NCBI GenBank assembly: GCA_016290715.1 | Contig: JAEEUY010000127.1 | Coordinates: 1 to 25,890 of the forward strand | Direction of reading: 5' to 3' | From: Bacteroidales bacterium | GTDB lineage: Bacteria > Bacteroidota > Bacteroidia > Bacteroidales > WCHB1-69 | Length of the DNA: 25,890 nucleotides | Shown here: piece by piece, positions 1-7,081 of the stretch | Numbering within the stretch: the stretch's first letter is position 1 | Layout: every line of letters begins with the position of its first letter | The notes under the pieces: generated by a model | What the model saw: the letters and a program-made list of their open reading frames with translations, nothing else | Databases searched by the model: none | Told to the model about the DNA's origin: nothing | Made by a program: the position numbers and the translations under genes

Positions 1-78
1 CTGATGTTGCGTAGTAAAAAAATCCCTATTTGAAAAGATTTGATTTCTCCACAAATATTGTAACAACATTTCATTCAT
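1..78 (-). CDS. DUF2851 family protein, N-terminal fragment (runs off left edge)
   Basis: An open frame on the minus strand begins with ATG at 76-78 and stays open to the window edge, giving 26 residues that start MNEMLLQYLWRNQIF and contain FTTQHQ. From memory this resembles the N-terminus of Bacteroidetes DUF2851 proteins (short start, then a Q/YIW-x-x-Q-L/I-F motif and a following TTDG-like stretch), whose function is not known to me. A second in-frame ATG lies at 67-69. A well-spaced Bacteroidetes-type promoter lies directly upstream (93-123, minus), which supports a real start here. The family call rests on about two dozen residues, so it is tentative; that a leftward gene begins here is more secure. 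Confidence 0.6.
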   Translation of the reverse strand, partial: MNEMLLQYLWRNQIFSNRDFFTTQHQ

Positions 79-92
79 GCGTAGCGTTTTTG

Positions 93-123
93 CAAAGATA
101 CAATCTCCCCAAATTGATGACAA
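93..123 (-). promoter_or_regulatory. Bacteroidetes-type promoter for the leftward DUF2851-like gene
   Basis: On the minus strand, TTG (121-123) is followed after 20 bp by TATCTTTG (93-100), matching the Bacteroidetes -33 TTG / -7 TAnnTTTG pattern at the usual 19-21 bp spacing. Transcription would begin near position 86, leaving a leader of only about 8 nt before the ATG at 78, or about 17 nt before the ATG at 69. Confidence 0.6.
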
Positions 124-338
124 GCGCTCTGCAATAGTGCTTAATAGAAATGATATTTTACCTTATTGAATAGAAAAATGGGGGTTCTATGACTAAAAAA
201 GGCAAAAAATAAGGTTAAAATCTGTTGGTAAGTTTTTTTAATTTCTCATAACCAACAATTTAAAATAAATTCACGGTAATAAAATCCTTTCGCCAACAAG
301 TTTTTAGCAACAATAGAACACTAAAACAAGTGATTTTG
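124..338. other. Gene-free AT-rich spacer
   Basis: No convincing gene lies between the leftward promoter and the end of the GNAT gene. The only structure I see is an imperfect hairpin (TGTTGGT 223-229 with ACCAACA 251-257, 21-nt loop). On the minus strand it is followed by a moderately T-rich stretch, so it could be a weak terminator for the 339-3069 operon, but the loop is large and the T-tract is interrupted. Confidence 0.35.
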
Positions 339-863
339 TCAATTTTGGGCATTCAAACACTGCAAAAAATAGACATCTTCGTAGCCTTCATTGGTGGCAA
401 TCCAATCCTTTTTCGATCCTACAATAGTGAATCCCGCCTGTTGAAACAATTTCAAACTTTTCTGATTAGAGTGCATAACATGACAAAAAATCTGGTGCAC
501 ATTCCATGTCTCAAAAGCCAACGTTTTAGCCAACTGCAAAGTCTCCAATGCGTAACCGCAATGACGAAAACTTTCACCTATTAGAATCCCAATACCCACC
601 CGTTTGTGGAGCGCATCCATTTCAAAAAAGTCCAACACGCCAATGGTTTCGTCCGTGGATGTTTTTTCCACCATCAAACGCAACTGCTTATCCACAAACA
701 CATTGTTATTTGAAGATTTGATAAATTCTTGTAAAACGTACTTTGAATAGGGGGCCAATGTTTGACTCACCGGCCAATTTTTCATATCATTTTCCCATTG
801 GTAGAGTATTTTCCAATCCTCCGGTTCCAACGCACGCAAGCGCACCGAACTCCTTGTACTCAT
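339..863 (-). CDS. GNAT family N-acetyltransferase (RimJ/RimL-type)
   Basis: A 174-residue protein with the layout of the Acetyltransf_3 (RimJ/RimL-like) branch of the GNAT fold: an N-terminal RALEPEDWKILYQWEND segment, a central strand TIGVLDFFEMD, an acetyl-CoA pyrophosphate-loop motif in ESFRHCGYALETLQLA (R-x-x-G-x-A pattern), and the late helix NQKSLKLFQQAGF that is typical of the family. Members transfer acetyl from acetyl-CoA to an amine, either a ribosomal-protein N-terminus or a small molecule; the substrate here cannot be read from sequence. Its ATG overlaps the TGA of the NlpC/P60 gene as ATGA (860-863), so it is the last, translationally coupled gene of the MCE-DUF3127-NlpC operon. 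No signal peptide, so cytoplasmic. Confidence 0.85.
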   Translation of the reverse strand: MSTRSSVRLRALEPEDWKILYQWENDMKNWPVSQTLAPYSKYVLQEFIKSSNNNVFVDKQLRLMVEKTSTDETIGVLDFFEMDALHKRVGIGILIGESFRHCGYALETLQLAKTLAFETWNVHQIFCHVMHSNQKSLKLFQQAGFTIVGSKKDWIATNEGYEDVYFLQCLNAQN

Positions 864-1633
864 GACAATATTCTTTTGATTATGCGTAAATTATGCGTGT
901 AGGTATGCGTATCCACATTATAGATGCCTGTTTCATCCAAAATATCTATTCTCACCCATCCTGAAGCATGAATAATCTTCCCCTCTTCCATAATCATCCC
1001 CACATGAATAATTCTCCCTTCTTCATTTTGGAAAAAAGCCAAATCCCCGGGTTTGCTTTCTGCCACAAAATCAACGGTTTCTCCCAATAGCGCTTGCTGC
1101 GATGCATCCCGTGGGATAGAAATCTGCATACTTTTATAAACCAACTGTGAGAAACCGGAACAATCAATTCCCGCAATTGACCGCCCTCCCCACAAATAAG
1201 GGGTGTGCAAAAACTTTTTAGCAAAAGAAATAAAGTTGTTCGGGGAAGGGGAATCCTGTGATTTAAGATCCATTTCAAAAATGACATCCCCTAATTTTAC
1301 AACCTTATCTTGGGGATATGGAAAAGAAGAGCCTATAAAAATAGGGAAAGTAATTTCTATATCCTTTATTTTTATAGGGATAAACGGCTCATCAACTATC
1401 CATTTGGGAGTGCTCAAGTAAAATGCCACTTCAGATTCCGGAAGGGGATTGAACAATTTTCTATCTATCCATCCCAAGTAATCGCAATCACAAGTTTGTA
1501 TTTTCAACCACTTATCCTCCTCTTCTACGACAAGATACGCATCCCCAAAAAGCAACTGTGAAACCATTTCAGCACATTCCGAAGGCTGCGCGCGCATAGG
1601 AATCACAGCAAGATGAGTTACTCCGTATTTCAT
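860..1633 (-). CDS. SH3b-NlpC/P60 cysteine peptidase, probably cytoplasmic YkfC-like gamma-D-Glu-diamino acid endopeptidase
   Basis: 257 residues. Residues about 5-60 look like a bacterial SH3 domain (IPMRAQPSECAEMVSQLLFG, then WLKIQTCDCDYLGWID). Residues about 135-255 form the NlpC/P60 (C40) domain: PYLWGGRSIAGIDCSGF carries the catalytic Cys158, GRIIHVGMIM gives His210, and KIIHASGW gives His222 as third residue. The family cleaves gamma-D-glutamyl-diaminoacyl bonds in murein peptides. There is no signal peptide or lipobox, unlike wall-acting NlpC/P60 enzymes, so a cytoplasmic role in recycling murein peptides (as in Bacillus YkfC) is the likely reading; this is inference. The ATG at 1631-1633 lies 10 nt after the stop of the DUF3127 gene, and its stop overlaps the GNAT start. 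Confidence 0.88.
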   Translation of the reverse strand: MKYGVTHLAVIPMRAQPSECAEMVSQLLFGDAYLVVEEEDKWLKIQTCDCDYLGWIDRKLFNPLPESEVAFYLSTPKWIVDEPFIPIKIKDIEITFPIFIGSSFPYPQDKVVKLGDVIFEMDLKSQDSPSPNNFISFAKKFLHTPYLWGGRSIAGIDCSGFSQLVYKSMQISIPRDASQQALLGETVDFVAESKPGDLAFFQNEEGRIIHVGMIMEEGKIIHASGWVRIDILDETGIYNVDTHTYTHNLRIIKRILS

Positions 1634-1643
1634 AAACTAACTG

Positions 1644-2084
1644 TTAGAAAGGAAGATCGTCGGCCCCTGCATCGACAAAGGGAGCTTGTTCCGCTGGTTG
1701 TTGCGGAGGATATTGCGCTTGTGGAGCAGCATACTGGGATTGTGGCTGTGGTTGCATTTGAGGTTGAGCCTGTGGTTGGTAGTTCTGTGGTGGTGGTGGC
1801 ACTGCCCCTGGCTGGAAACGGTCAATACGCCATGCGCGCACATCGGTGTACCACTTGCCGTTAAATTCACGGGATTCAATATTGATAGAAACCGACACCT
1901 GCTCCCCTTCATTAAAGGCATCCAACTGGGGAATCACATTCGTCCACACATCAATGCAGACTTTACGTGGATACTGGTCCATTGTTTCCACCAAAAATTT
2001 TTGTTTTTTCCATTCTCCACGAGCACTCGTTCCGCTTTCAACAGGGAATTTGCTCAATATTTTTCCTTCAATTTTGTTATCCAT
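1644..2084 (-). CDS. DUF3127 family protein with SSB-like acidic C-terminal tip
   Basis: 146 residues from the ATG at 2082-2084. A longer reading from 2141 would overlap the upstream MCE gene and add a Lys-rich, non-conserved stretch encoded by its 3' end, so the start MDNKIEGKIL is preferred. Residues 1-90 match the DUF3127 pattern as I know it (IEGKILSKFPVESGTSARGEW, the W/T-N-V segment, and WYTDVRAWRID), a small beta-rich domain. Residues about 91-135 are a Pro/Gln/Ala linker. The protein ends ADDLPF, closely resembling the DDDIPF-type tip of single-stranded DNA-binding protein SSB, which recruits replication and repair proteins. Folded domain, disordered linker and acidic tip together mimic SSB, but DUF3127 has no established function known to me. 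The start lies 16 nt after the MCE stop. Confidence 0.85.
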   Translation of the reverse strand: MDNKIEGKILSKFPVESGTSARGEWKKQKFLVETMDQYPRKVCIDVWTNVIPQLDAFNEGEQVSVSINIESREFNGKWYTDVRAWRIDRFQPGAVPPPPQNYQPQAQPQMQPQPQSQYAAPQAQYPPQQPAEQAPFVDAGADDLPF

Positions 2085-2100
2085 ATTACTTAATGTTTTA

Positions 2101-3069
2101 TTATTTTTTTTCTTTTTTTCCAAACAAAGAGAAGTGGACATACCGTTTGGGATGCTCTTTCAAATCTTTTAACAATTCATCCAAACTATTGATGGAAGAC
2201 TCCAGTTTTTTAGCCACGGCATCGTCATTCATCAATGCTCCGACCGAACCTTCTCCACTATTTACCTTGTTAACCAACACTTTAACTTCAGCAATCGCCT
2301 GATTGGCATTTTCAATAACGGCAGCAATATCGGCTTTGGCAATCGTATCGCTAATCTGATCAAAATTGTTCAATATTTCCGTTAATTGTGGAGAAGCTTC
2401 ATTCAAAGTGTGGCTGAATTTCTCAAGATCCGTAACGATGCGTCCCACTTTGTTTTCATTTTGAGCCAAAATATTATTCAAATGCTCGGTGGTTGATTCA
2501 ATATTGTCTAAAGTGGCCTTGAGAGATTTTCCCCCACCCTCTTTATGAAGCACATCTTTCAATGTCAAGCCAATAGTGTCAACGGATGCCAAGACGCTGG
2601 CGAGTTGGCCTTTCATTTCATCTATCCCGTCCAACATACCAGGTTGCAGCGAACACTTTAGCGTATCGCCAGCAGACAAATAAGTTTTGGATTTTCCCCA
2701 CACCATACTCAACATTTGTCCCCCTAACAAGTCTTTCGACATAATAACCAATTCCGTATCATCTGGAATATCAATATTCTCATTAAAAAGAATCTTTGCA
2801 CAGATTTTAACAGGGTTGGTTCCCACCAATTCCGTTTCCTGCACGAAACCCACTTTATAGCCATTGAGCATAACAGGCGTACTTTGCTGAACTCCCATGG
2901 CATTATCCATTACACCATAGTAGTATATTGTTTTATGGAAAACGTTGACCCCTTTCAAAAAGTTAGCTCCTATGTAAAAAATAATAATGGCTGCGATACA
3001 CATCAAAGCAACCTTTATTTTTTTGTTCCGACCTTGCACATCTTGCGGAGTTGTCTGTTTTTTGGACAT
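2101..3069 (-). CDS. MCE/MlaD family lipid-transport substrate-binding protein
   Basis: 322 residues: a basic cytoplasmic N-terminus, one membrane helix at about 18-38 (KVALMCIAAIIIFYIGANF), an MCE domain at about 47-125 (YYYGVMDNAMGVQQSTPVML, then GYKVGFVQ, and SKDLLGGQML), and a long helical C-terminal region (about 135-305) with LNNILAQNE- and LNEASPQLTEILNNF-type heptads. MCE proteins of diderm bacteria form hexameric rings in the periplasm, anchored in the inner membrane, that ferry phospholipids between the membranes with an MlaE-like permease and MlaF-like ATPase. Neither partner is in this window. First gene of the 339-3069 operon; a TAACTTTG box lies upstream on the minus strand. Confidence 0.9.
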   Translation of the reverse strand: MSKKQTTPQDVQGRNKKIKVALMCIAAIIIFYIGANFLKGVNVFHKTIYYYGVMDNAMGVQQSTPVMLNGYKVGFVQETELVGTNPVKICAKILFNENIDIPDDTELVIMSKDLLGGQMLSMVWGKSKTYLSAGDTLKCSLQPGMLDGIDEMKGQLASVLASVDTIGLTLKDVLHKEGGGKSLKATLDNIESTTEHLNNILAQNENKVGRIVTDLEKFSHTLNEASPQLTEILNNFDQISDTIAKADIAAVIENANQAIAEVKVLVNKVNSGEGSVGALMNDDAVAKKLESSINSLDELLKDLKEHPKRYVHFSLFGKKEKK

Positions 3070-3117
3070 ATTAAAATATTTTTATTCAAATAGTTAGCAC
3101 ATCAAATATAGGAGCGA

Positions 3118-3125
3118 CAAAGTTA
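3118..3125 (-). promoter_or_regulatory. Candidate -7 box for the MCE operon
   Basis: TAACTTTG on the minus strand fits TAnnTTTG, about 50 nt before the MCE start. A second fit, TATATTTG, lies at 3103-3110. Neither has a TTG at the ideal distance, so this is a motif-level call only. Confidence 0.3.
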
Positions 3126-3185
3126 CATTATTTTTTCAATCATCGTAACTATATTCATAAAAATATTGAAAAGGAATGAAAAATT

Positions 3186-4247
3186 TTACCGAACAAGCAC
3201 CACTTGACCTTTTTCAATGTGTTGTTCATTTAATTTATCCCGATATTTGATAATGTAGAAATACCCGCCCGTAGGCAAAAGTTTCCCTTCGCAAGTTCCA
3301 TTCCACCCTTGTTGGATGGATTTGGTTTGAAACAGCACGCGACTCGCTTTATCAAATATAGTGCACTCATAATGAGAAATCTCCATCGGGGCATAAACAA
3401 TAAATTCATCGTTCAAGCCATCTCCATTGGGCGTAAATGCACTGGGGATAAACAAATTACAATCAAACACATCAATTTGGAAGTAGATAACCGTATCTGT
3501 TTTATCTACTCTCTGCACTTGAGCGTACAGCGTCATCGGCTCTTCAGGATAGACATTGAGCGTACTTGCATGGGTGCCGGTACTCCAAATCACATCTACT
3601 GCATTCTCCACGAAAAGAGTTACCATAGAATTTCTACAAACGGATGTATCGCCACTATATCGCAACACCACATTGTCCTCCCCTGTTTTCCATTCATTGT
3701 GATTCGTTGAATGGGATGTTTCTTCAATCTGCTTTGAATTATGTGTATTTTTTTGATTTTCAGAAGTTTTCTCGCTTTCTTGAAAAGTTTTTGATCCAAC
3801 GGCATTTCCCGAAGGAACATTTTTTTCCTCCTTTAAATTGATACTATATGGAATCACGGCATCACCAATGACACTATCTGCAACAACGACAGAAGTAGAA
3901 GGCTTCGCCAATTTAGGTCGCATTGATGGGATAGAAACATCTTCTTCGACTACCTCAATGACAGGAGTAGCCGGAATCAGCGAAGCGGGAACTTCCTTGC
4001 CATTCACCATAGGAGATTGTTTTTCGGAAGATTTGGATGACAAAACGCCCAACAAAACGACACTTGCCACTGCCAGTACCGCCGCCGTAATCCACAACCC
4101 TCTGCGTATCCGATAACGACGTGTTACTTTTCTGATAGCGGCAGTTCGGCGTATCTTTTGCCAACCATCAGCAGCAGGCACTCCCTGAATGTCTGACAAT
4201 TTTTCCCGAAACAATTCCCCTATTTCAATCTCTTTCATCTCCAGCAT
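3186..4247 (-). CDS. Putative membrane-anchored anti-sigma factor with C-terminal gliding-motility/T9SS type B-like domain
   Basis: 353 residues. Residues 1-50 are cytoplasmic and end in a strongly basic stretch (RRTAAIRKVTRRYRIRR); residues 51-69 form a single membrane helix (LWITAAVLAVASVVLLGVL), N-in by the positive-inside rule. Residues about 70-190 are a low-complexity periplasmic linker rich in Ser, Pro, Glu, Asn and Lys. Residues about 200-258 resemble the Ig-like modules of secreted Bacteroidetes proteins (SVCRNSMVTLFVENAVDVIW, then WSTGTHASTL). Residues 263-353 match the gliding motility-associated C-terminal domain (CHU_C, T9SS type B signal): LFIPSAFTPNGDGLNDEF, then GWNGTCEGKLLPTGGYFYII and a short basic end. 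The start overlaps the stop of the ECF sigma gene as TAATG (4245-4249), the usual arrangement of a sigma/anti-sigma pair. The anti-sigma role is inferred from topology and context; the short cytoplasmic part shows no zinc-binding HxxxCxxC motif. A second in-frame ATG is codon 4. Confidence 0.8.
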   Translation of the reverse strand: MLEMKEIEIGELFREKLSDIQGVPAADGWQKIRRTAAIRKVTRRYRIRRGLWITAAVLAVASVVLLGVLSSKSSEKQSPMVNGKEVPASLIPATPVIEVVEEDVSIPSMRPKLAKPSTSVVVADSVIGDAVIPYSINLKEEKNVPSGNAVGSKTFQESEKTSENQKNTHNSKQIEETSHSTNHNEWKTGEDNVVLRYSGDTSVCRNSMVTLFVENAVDVIWSTGTHASTLNVYPEEPMTLYAQVQRVDKTDTVIYFQIDVFDCNLFIPSAFTPNGDGLNDEFIVYAPMEISHYECTIFDKASRVLFQTKSIQQGWNGTCEGKLLPTGGYFYIIKYRDKLNEQHIEKGQVVLVR

Positions 4248-4828
4248 TATTTTTTATATGTCATCAACGACTCTTCTTTCATTAACTCTATTTTTTCTTT
4301 CAGCACTTTTTTCGCTTTAAACAGTTGCGTTCTCACCGTACTATTGCTACATCCCAACATTTCTGCAATCTCACTTTGAGGGTAGCCATCTATCTCATAT
4401 AAGTTAAAAACCGTTCGATAACCATCTGGCAACTCACTAATTAACTGCAACAACAATTTTTCTGACAAAAAATCCGCATTCGTTATCCTAACATCATTAA
4501 GACTATCCTCAACCTCCGAAATTTCTACCGTATTATATGTTTTCTTTTTTTCATAATAAGCATTGATCGCGGTATTAATAGCGATGCGGCGAATCCAGTT
4601 TATCAATGGCAACTCCTCATTAAACTTATCCATATTCACAAAAATCTTCACAAAAGAGTCATGTAGAATATCTTCAGCATCTTCTGTATTGCGGGCATAG
4701 CGCAAGCAGATTCCCATCAACATCGGAGCGTATTGATGATATAATAGTTCTTGATAACGCGGATTCCCCTCTTTGCATCTTCGAACTAATTCGCTTTCAC
4801 TCACCATTAAACTAACGCTTTTCATCAT
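4247..4828 (-). CDS. ECF-subfamily RNA polymerase sigma factor
   Basis: 193 residues with the two-domain ECF layout. Region 2 is at about 25-95 (LLYHQYAPMLMGICLRYARN, then NTEDAEDILHDSFVKIF, and INWIRRIAINTAINAYY). Region 4 is at about 130-182, with the helix-turn-helix EIAEMLGCSNSTVRTQLFKA. No region 1.1 or 3, as expected. It would direct polymerase to a dedicated promoter set when released by its regulator, probably the downstream coupled gene. ATG codons at 4828, 4825 and 4807 are possible starts. A TAGTTTTG box at 4834-4841 would start transcription near 4827, which favours the ATG at 4805-4807 (MVSESELVRR) if that promoter is real. Confidence 0.92.
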   Translation of the reverse strand: MMKSVSLMVSESELVRRCKEGNPRYQELLYHQYAPMLMGICLRYARNTEDAEDILHDSFVKIFVNMDKFNEELPLINWIRRIAINTAINAYYEKKKTYNTVEISEVEDSLNDVRITNADFLSEKLLLQLISELPDGYRTVFNLYEIDGYPQSEIAEMLGCSNSTVRTQLFKAKKVLKEKIELMKEESLMTYKK

Positions 4829-4833
4829 TAGTA

Positions 4834-4841
4834 CAAAACTA
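4834..4841 (-). promoter_or_regulatory. Candidate -7 box for the sigma/anti-sigma operon
   Basis: TAGTTTTG on the minus strand fits TAnnTTTG. It sits only 6 bp before the outermost ATG, so its use would imply the downstream ATG at 4807. No TTG is found at 19-21 bp upstream. The operon might alternatively use a promoter read by its own sigma factor, which I cannot recognise. Confidence 0.3.
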
Positions 4842-4910
4842 CATCAAAAATGTTGCCAATGAATACAAAACATTTTAAGATGCAAATATCCGAAAAAAAA
4901 TCAAATTCAT

Positions 4911-4943
4911 AAAAAAAAGAGAGAATCACTGCTGACTCTCTCT
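4911..4943 (-). terminator. Intrinsic terminator of tRNA-Phe
   Basis: On the minus strand an 11-bp stem (4933-4943 with 4918-4928, one G-T wobble) closes a 4-nt loop and is followed by eight T residues (the A-run 4911-4918 on the plus strand). It begins 5 nt after the mature 3' end of the tRNA, so it ends that transcript. Confidence 0.88.
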
Positions 4944-4948
4944 TCGTG

Positions 4949-5021
<73 letters not shown>

Positions 5022-5040
5022 GCCTTTGGTATTGAGGTTG

Positions 5041-5048
5041 CAAAGGTA
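5041..5048 (-). promoter_or_regulatory. Candidate -7 box of the tRNA-Phe promoter
   Basis: TACCTTTG on the minus strand matches TAnnTTTG exactly, 19 bp upstream of the mature tRNA 5' end. No TTG lies at the ideal spacing upstream, but the position relative to a monocistronic tRNA makes it likely. Confidence 0.5.
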
Positions 5049-5248
5049 CACTAATTTTTCAAAAAATTACACTTTCTGAAAAATATTTTTTATTTCCATA
5101 CCAAACCAATAATAACTAACTAATAATAAGTAAATTACAATCCATTTCCAAACAAATAACATCTGCACGTTACAATCTTTGCAAAAATACGAAATGATTT
5201 TTCTCGTCAATTTTAGAACCAAAAGTCAGATTTTTTTTCAAAAAACAC
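5049..5248. other. Gene-free AT-rich divergent spacer
   Basis: Between the tRNA-Phe promoter and the rhomboid promoter I find no open frame of note. The only small features are a TTTGCAAA palindrome at 5178-5185 with a TATTTTTG-like box on the minus strand (5182-5189), which could be a second promoter towards the tRNA. Nothing else is recognised. Confidence 0.4.
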
Positions 5249-5256
5249 TATTTTTG
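5249..5256 (+). promoter_or_regulatory. Candidate -7 box for the rhomboid operon
   Basis: TATTTTTG fits TAnnTTTG and lies 22 bp before the ATG of the first rhomboid gene, implying a short leader. The upstream T-tract lacks a clear TTG at the standard distance. Confidence 0.4.
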
Positions 5257-5278
5257 CATTTTAAATTTAGAGGCAACT

Positions 5279-6127
5279 ATGAGTGATGATGTTCGCATGG
5301 GAGGATTTAATATTCTTCCACCTGTTGTTAAAAATCTGATAATCATTAATGTACTATTCTTTCTTGCGAAGATTGTTGTGGATAAATTTGGCATTGACTT
5401 AGATACATGGTTGGGACTACATTTTTTTGGAGCCTCCCATTTTTATCCATGGCAAATCATCACCTATATGTTCATGCACGGTGATTTTGGACACCTTTTC
5501 TTCAATATGTTTGCCCTTTGGATGTTTGGGGCAGCCATTGAAAATTATTGGGGTGCCAAACGTTTTCTCATCTACTATTTTGTAACTGGAATTGGAGCAG
5601 GACTTACACACTACGCTGTTTTAGCCTATCAAATGCTTCCGGATCTGATTCTTATCAACCAATATTTGGATGCACCTTCCTACGAAAATTTGTTGGCAGT
5701 AGCGCAGGGGCATGTCTTTCATATCGGTCCCTATTCTGGAGAAATTTATGATAAGTTTCTTGCTTTCCAGCAGTTGTCCATCAGCAGCAATGACACATTT
5801 GCGCTCAATCAGGCGACCGAATTTTTAGCAGCCTATAAAGAGTATTATCTGAATCTGCCCAATGTTATTGGTGCTTCAGGAGCGGTTTTCGGATTGCTGC
5901 TCGCTTTTGGCATGATGTTCCCCAATTCTCAAATTTACCTATACTTCCTTCTTCCCATTAAAGCAAAATGGTTTGTTATTTTTTACGGAGCACTTGAACT
6001 TTTTTATGGAGTTACCGGAACCCAAGAAGGGGTTGCTCACTTTGCCCACTTGGGAGGGATGCTTTTCGGGATACTGCTCATCCTATATTGGAGGAAACAG
6101 AACAAACGTGAAAATTATATGTACTAA
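5279..6127 (+). CDS. Rhomboid family intramembrane serine protease
   Basis: 282 residues, polytopic. Catalytic signatures are intact: HxxxN in MHGDFGHLFFNMF (His72, Asn76), the serine motif GASG in VIGASGAVFG (Ser200), and the catalytic His in HFAHLGGMLFG (His257). Rhomboids cleave single-span membrane proteins within or near the bilayer. Between the helix after the HxxxN motif and the GASG helix lies an insertion of about 75 polar, partly helical residues (about 121-195), longer than in the minimal GlpG core, which may be an extracytoplasmic substrate-contact loop. First gene of a three-gene plus-strand operon; the next rhomboid starts 39 bp downstream. The substrate is not apparent from context. 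Confidence 0.93.
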   Translation: MSDDVRMGGFNILPPVVKNLIIINVLFFLAKIVVDKFGIDLDTWLGLHFFGASHFYPWQIITYMFMHGDFGHLFFNMFALWMFGAAIENYWGAKRFLIYYFVTGIGAGLTHYAVLAYQMLPDLILINQYLDAPSYENLLAVAQGHVFHIGPYSGEIYDKFLAFQQLSISSNDTFALNQATEFLAAYKEYYLNLPNVIGASGAVFGLLLAFGMMFPNSQIYLYFLLPIKAKWFVIFYGALELFYGVTGTQEGVAHFAHLGGMLFGILLILYWRKQNKRENYMY

Positions 6128-6166
6128 AAAATTTTTTACAACGTTTTTTTGAGATAAAAGAAAAAC

Positions 6167-7081
6167 ATGCCTTTCCCCAACCAACCATATTCTTCCTCTC
6201 CGTTACGATTTCTCAGATATCGTTTAAAAAATCAATTCACTGATTTCATCACATCCAAAACCGCCTTAAACCGCCTGATTTTAATCAACACAGGCATTTA
6301 TTTCCTGTTGCTCATCAGCAAATTGCTTCTCCGTGTTTTCTCTTTTTTAATGGTAAAGAACTATACTCTGGTATTATATCAAGGGCTATCCTTTCCTGCC
6401 GACCCTCTCCAACTATTTTCCCACCCGTGGACCATCATCACCTCGCTGTTTGTACACGCCAACTTCTGGCACCTTTTCTGGAATATGATTATGCTTTACA
6501 TCGCGGGAAAAATATTTCTGTCGCATTTGAGCAACAAACAACTATGGTTTACCTATTTTATAGGTGGAATTTTAGGGAATCTTATCTTTATGCTCGCCTA
6601 CAACACTTTTCCTGTTTTCAGTACAGTGGTACAAGAAGCCTCCTGCGTTGGGGCATCCGGTGCCATCATGGCGGTTCTTTTTGCCATATCAATATATCGT
6701 CCCCGACAGGAACTCACCTTTTGGCTTATCGGTCGCATCAAGTTAATTTGGATTGCCCTGTTTTTTGTTGTGATTGATATTCTGCAAATTCCTGCTGGAA
6801 ACGCCGGCGGTCATTTTGCCCACTTGGGTGGCGCCCTCTATGGTTCCCTTTTCGCCCTTTATCTGATTTATGGTCATCCTTTCAAAGGGGTGGTTTTTGA
6901 AAAAAACAGGAAAAAGTATGCCTCTGCAACTGCTTCACGACCGCTTTCCGATGAAGAATTTAACGCTCGTAAAAACCATGACGCTCAACGCGTTGATGCT
7001 ATTTTAGATAAAATTTCACAAAACGGGTATGATGCCCTCACTAAAGAAGAAAAAGATTTCCTATACAATTATAAAAGATAA
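6167..7081 (+). CDS. Rhomboid family intramembrane serine protease with C-terminal DUF6576-like tail
   Basis: 304 residues, polytopic. It carries its own catalytic set: HANFWHLFWNM (His102, Asn106), CVGASGAIMAV (Ser164) and GGHFAHLGGALYG (His219). It is clearly a different paralogue from the preceding rhomboid: it lacks the long internal insertion, has a 30-residue basic N-terminal extension, and ends in a soluble C-terminal segment (about 258-304: SDEEFNARKNHDAQRVDAIL, then ISQNGYDALTKEEKDFLY). That segment matches the short DUF6576 tail of many Bacteroidetes rhomboids, with GYDALTKEEK resembling SHOCT-type helices. Its stop overlaps the ATG of the next gene as TAATG (7079-7083), implying translational coupling. 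Confidence 0.93.
   Translation: MPFPNQPYSSSPLRFLRYRLKNQFTDFITSKTALNRLILINTGIYFLLLISKLLLRVFSFLMVKNYTLVLYQGLSFPADPLQLFSHPWTIITSLFVHANFWHLFWNMIMLYIAGKIFLSHLSNKQLWFTYFIGGILGNLIFMLAYNTFPVFSTVVQEASCVGASGAIMAVLFAISIYRPRQELTFWLIGRIKLIWIALFFVVIDILQIPAGNAGGHFAHLGGALYGSLFALYLIYGHPFKGVVFEKNRKKYASATASRPLSDEEFNARKNHDAQRVDAILDKISQNGYDALTKEEKDFLYNYKR

Noticed and set aside
1686..2093. Plus-strand open frames opposite the DUF3127 gene, rich in Leu and Trp
   Set aside because: They mirror the Pro/Gln-rich linker codons of the real gene on the other strand; composition is abnormal and no family motif is visible.
2085..2141. N-terminal extension of the DUF3127 protein by 19 residues (start at 2141)
   Set aside because: It lies over the 3' end of the MCE gene, is Lys-rich low complexity, and the conserved family start MDNKIEGK begins at 2084.
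5178..5185. TTTGCAAA palindrome upstream of the rhomboid operon
   Set aside because: An 8-bp AT-rich palindrome is expected by chance here and has no second copy nearby.
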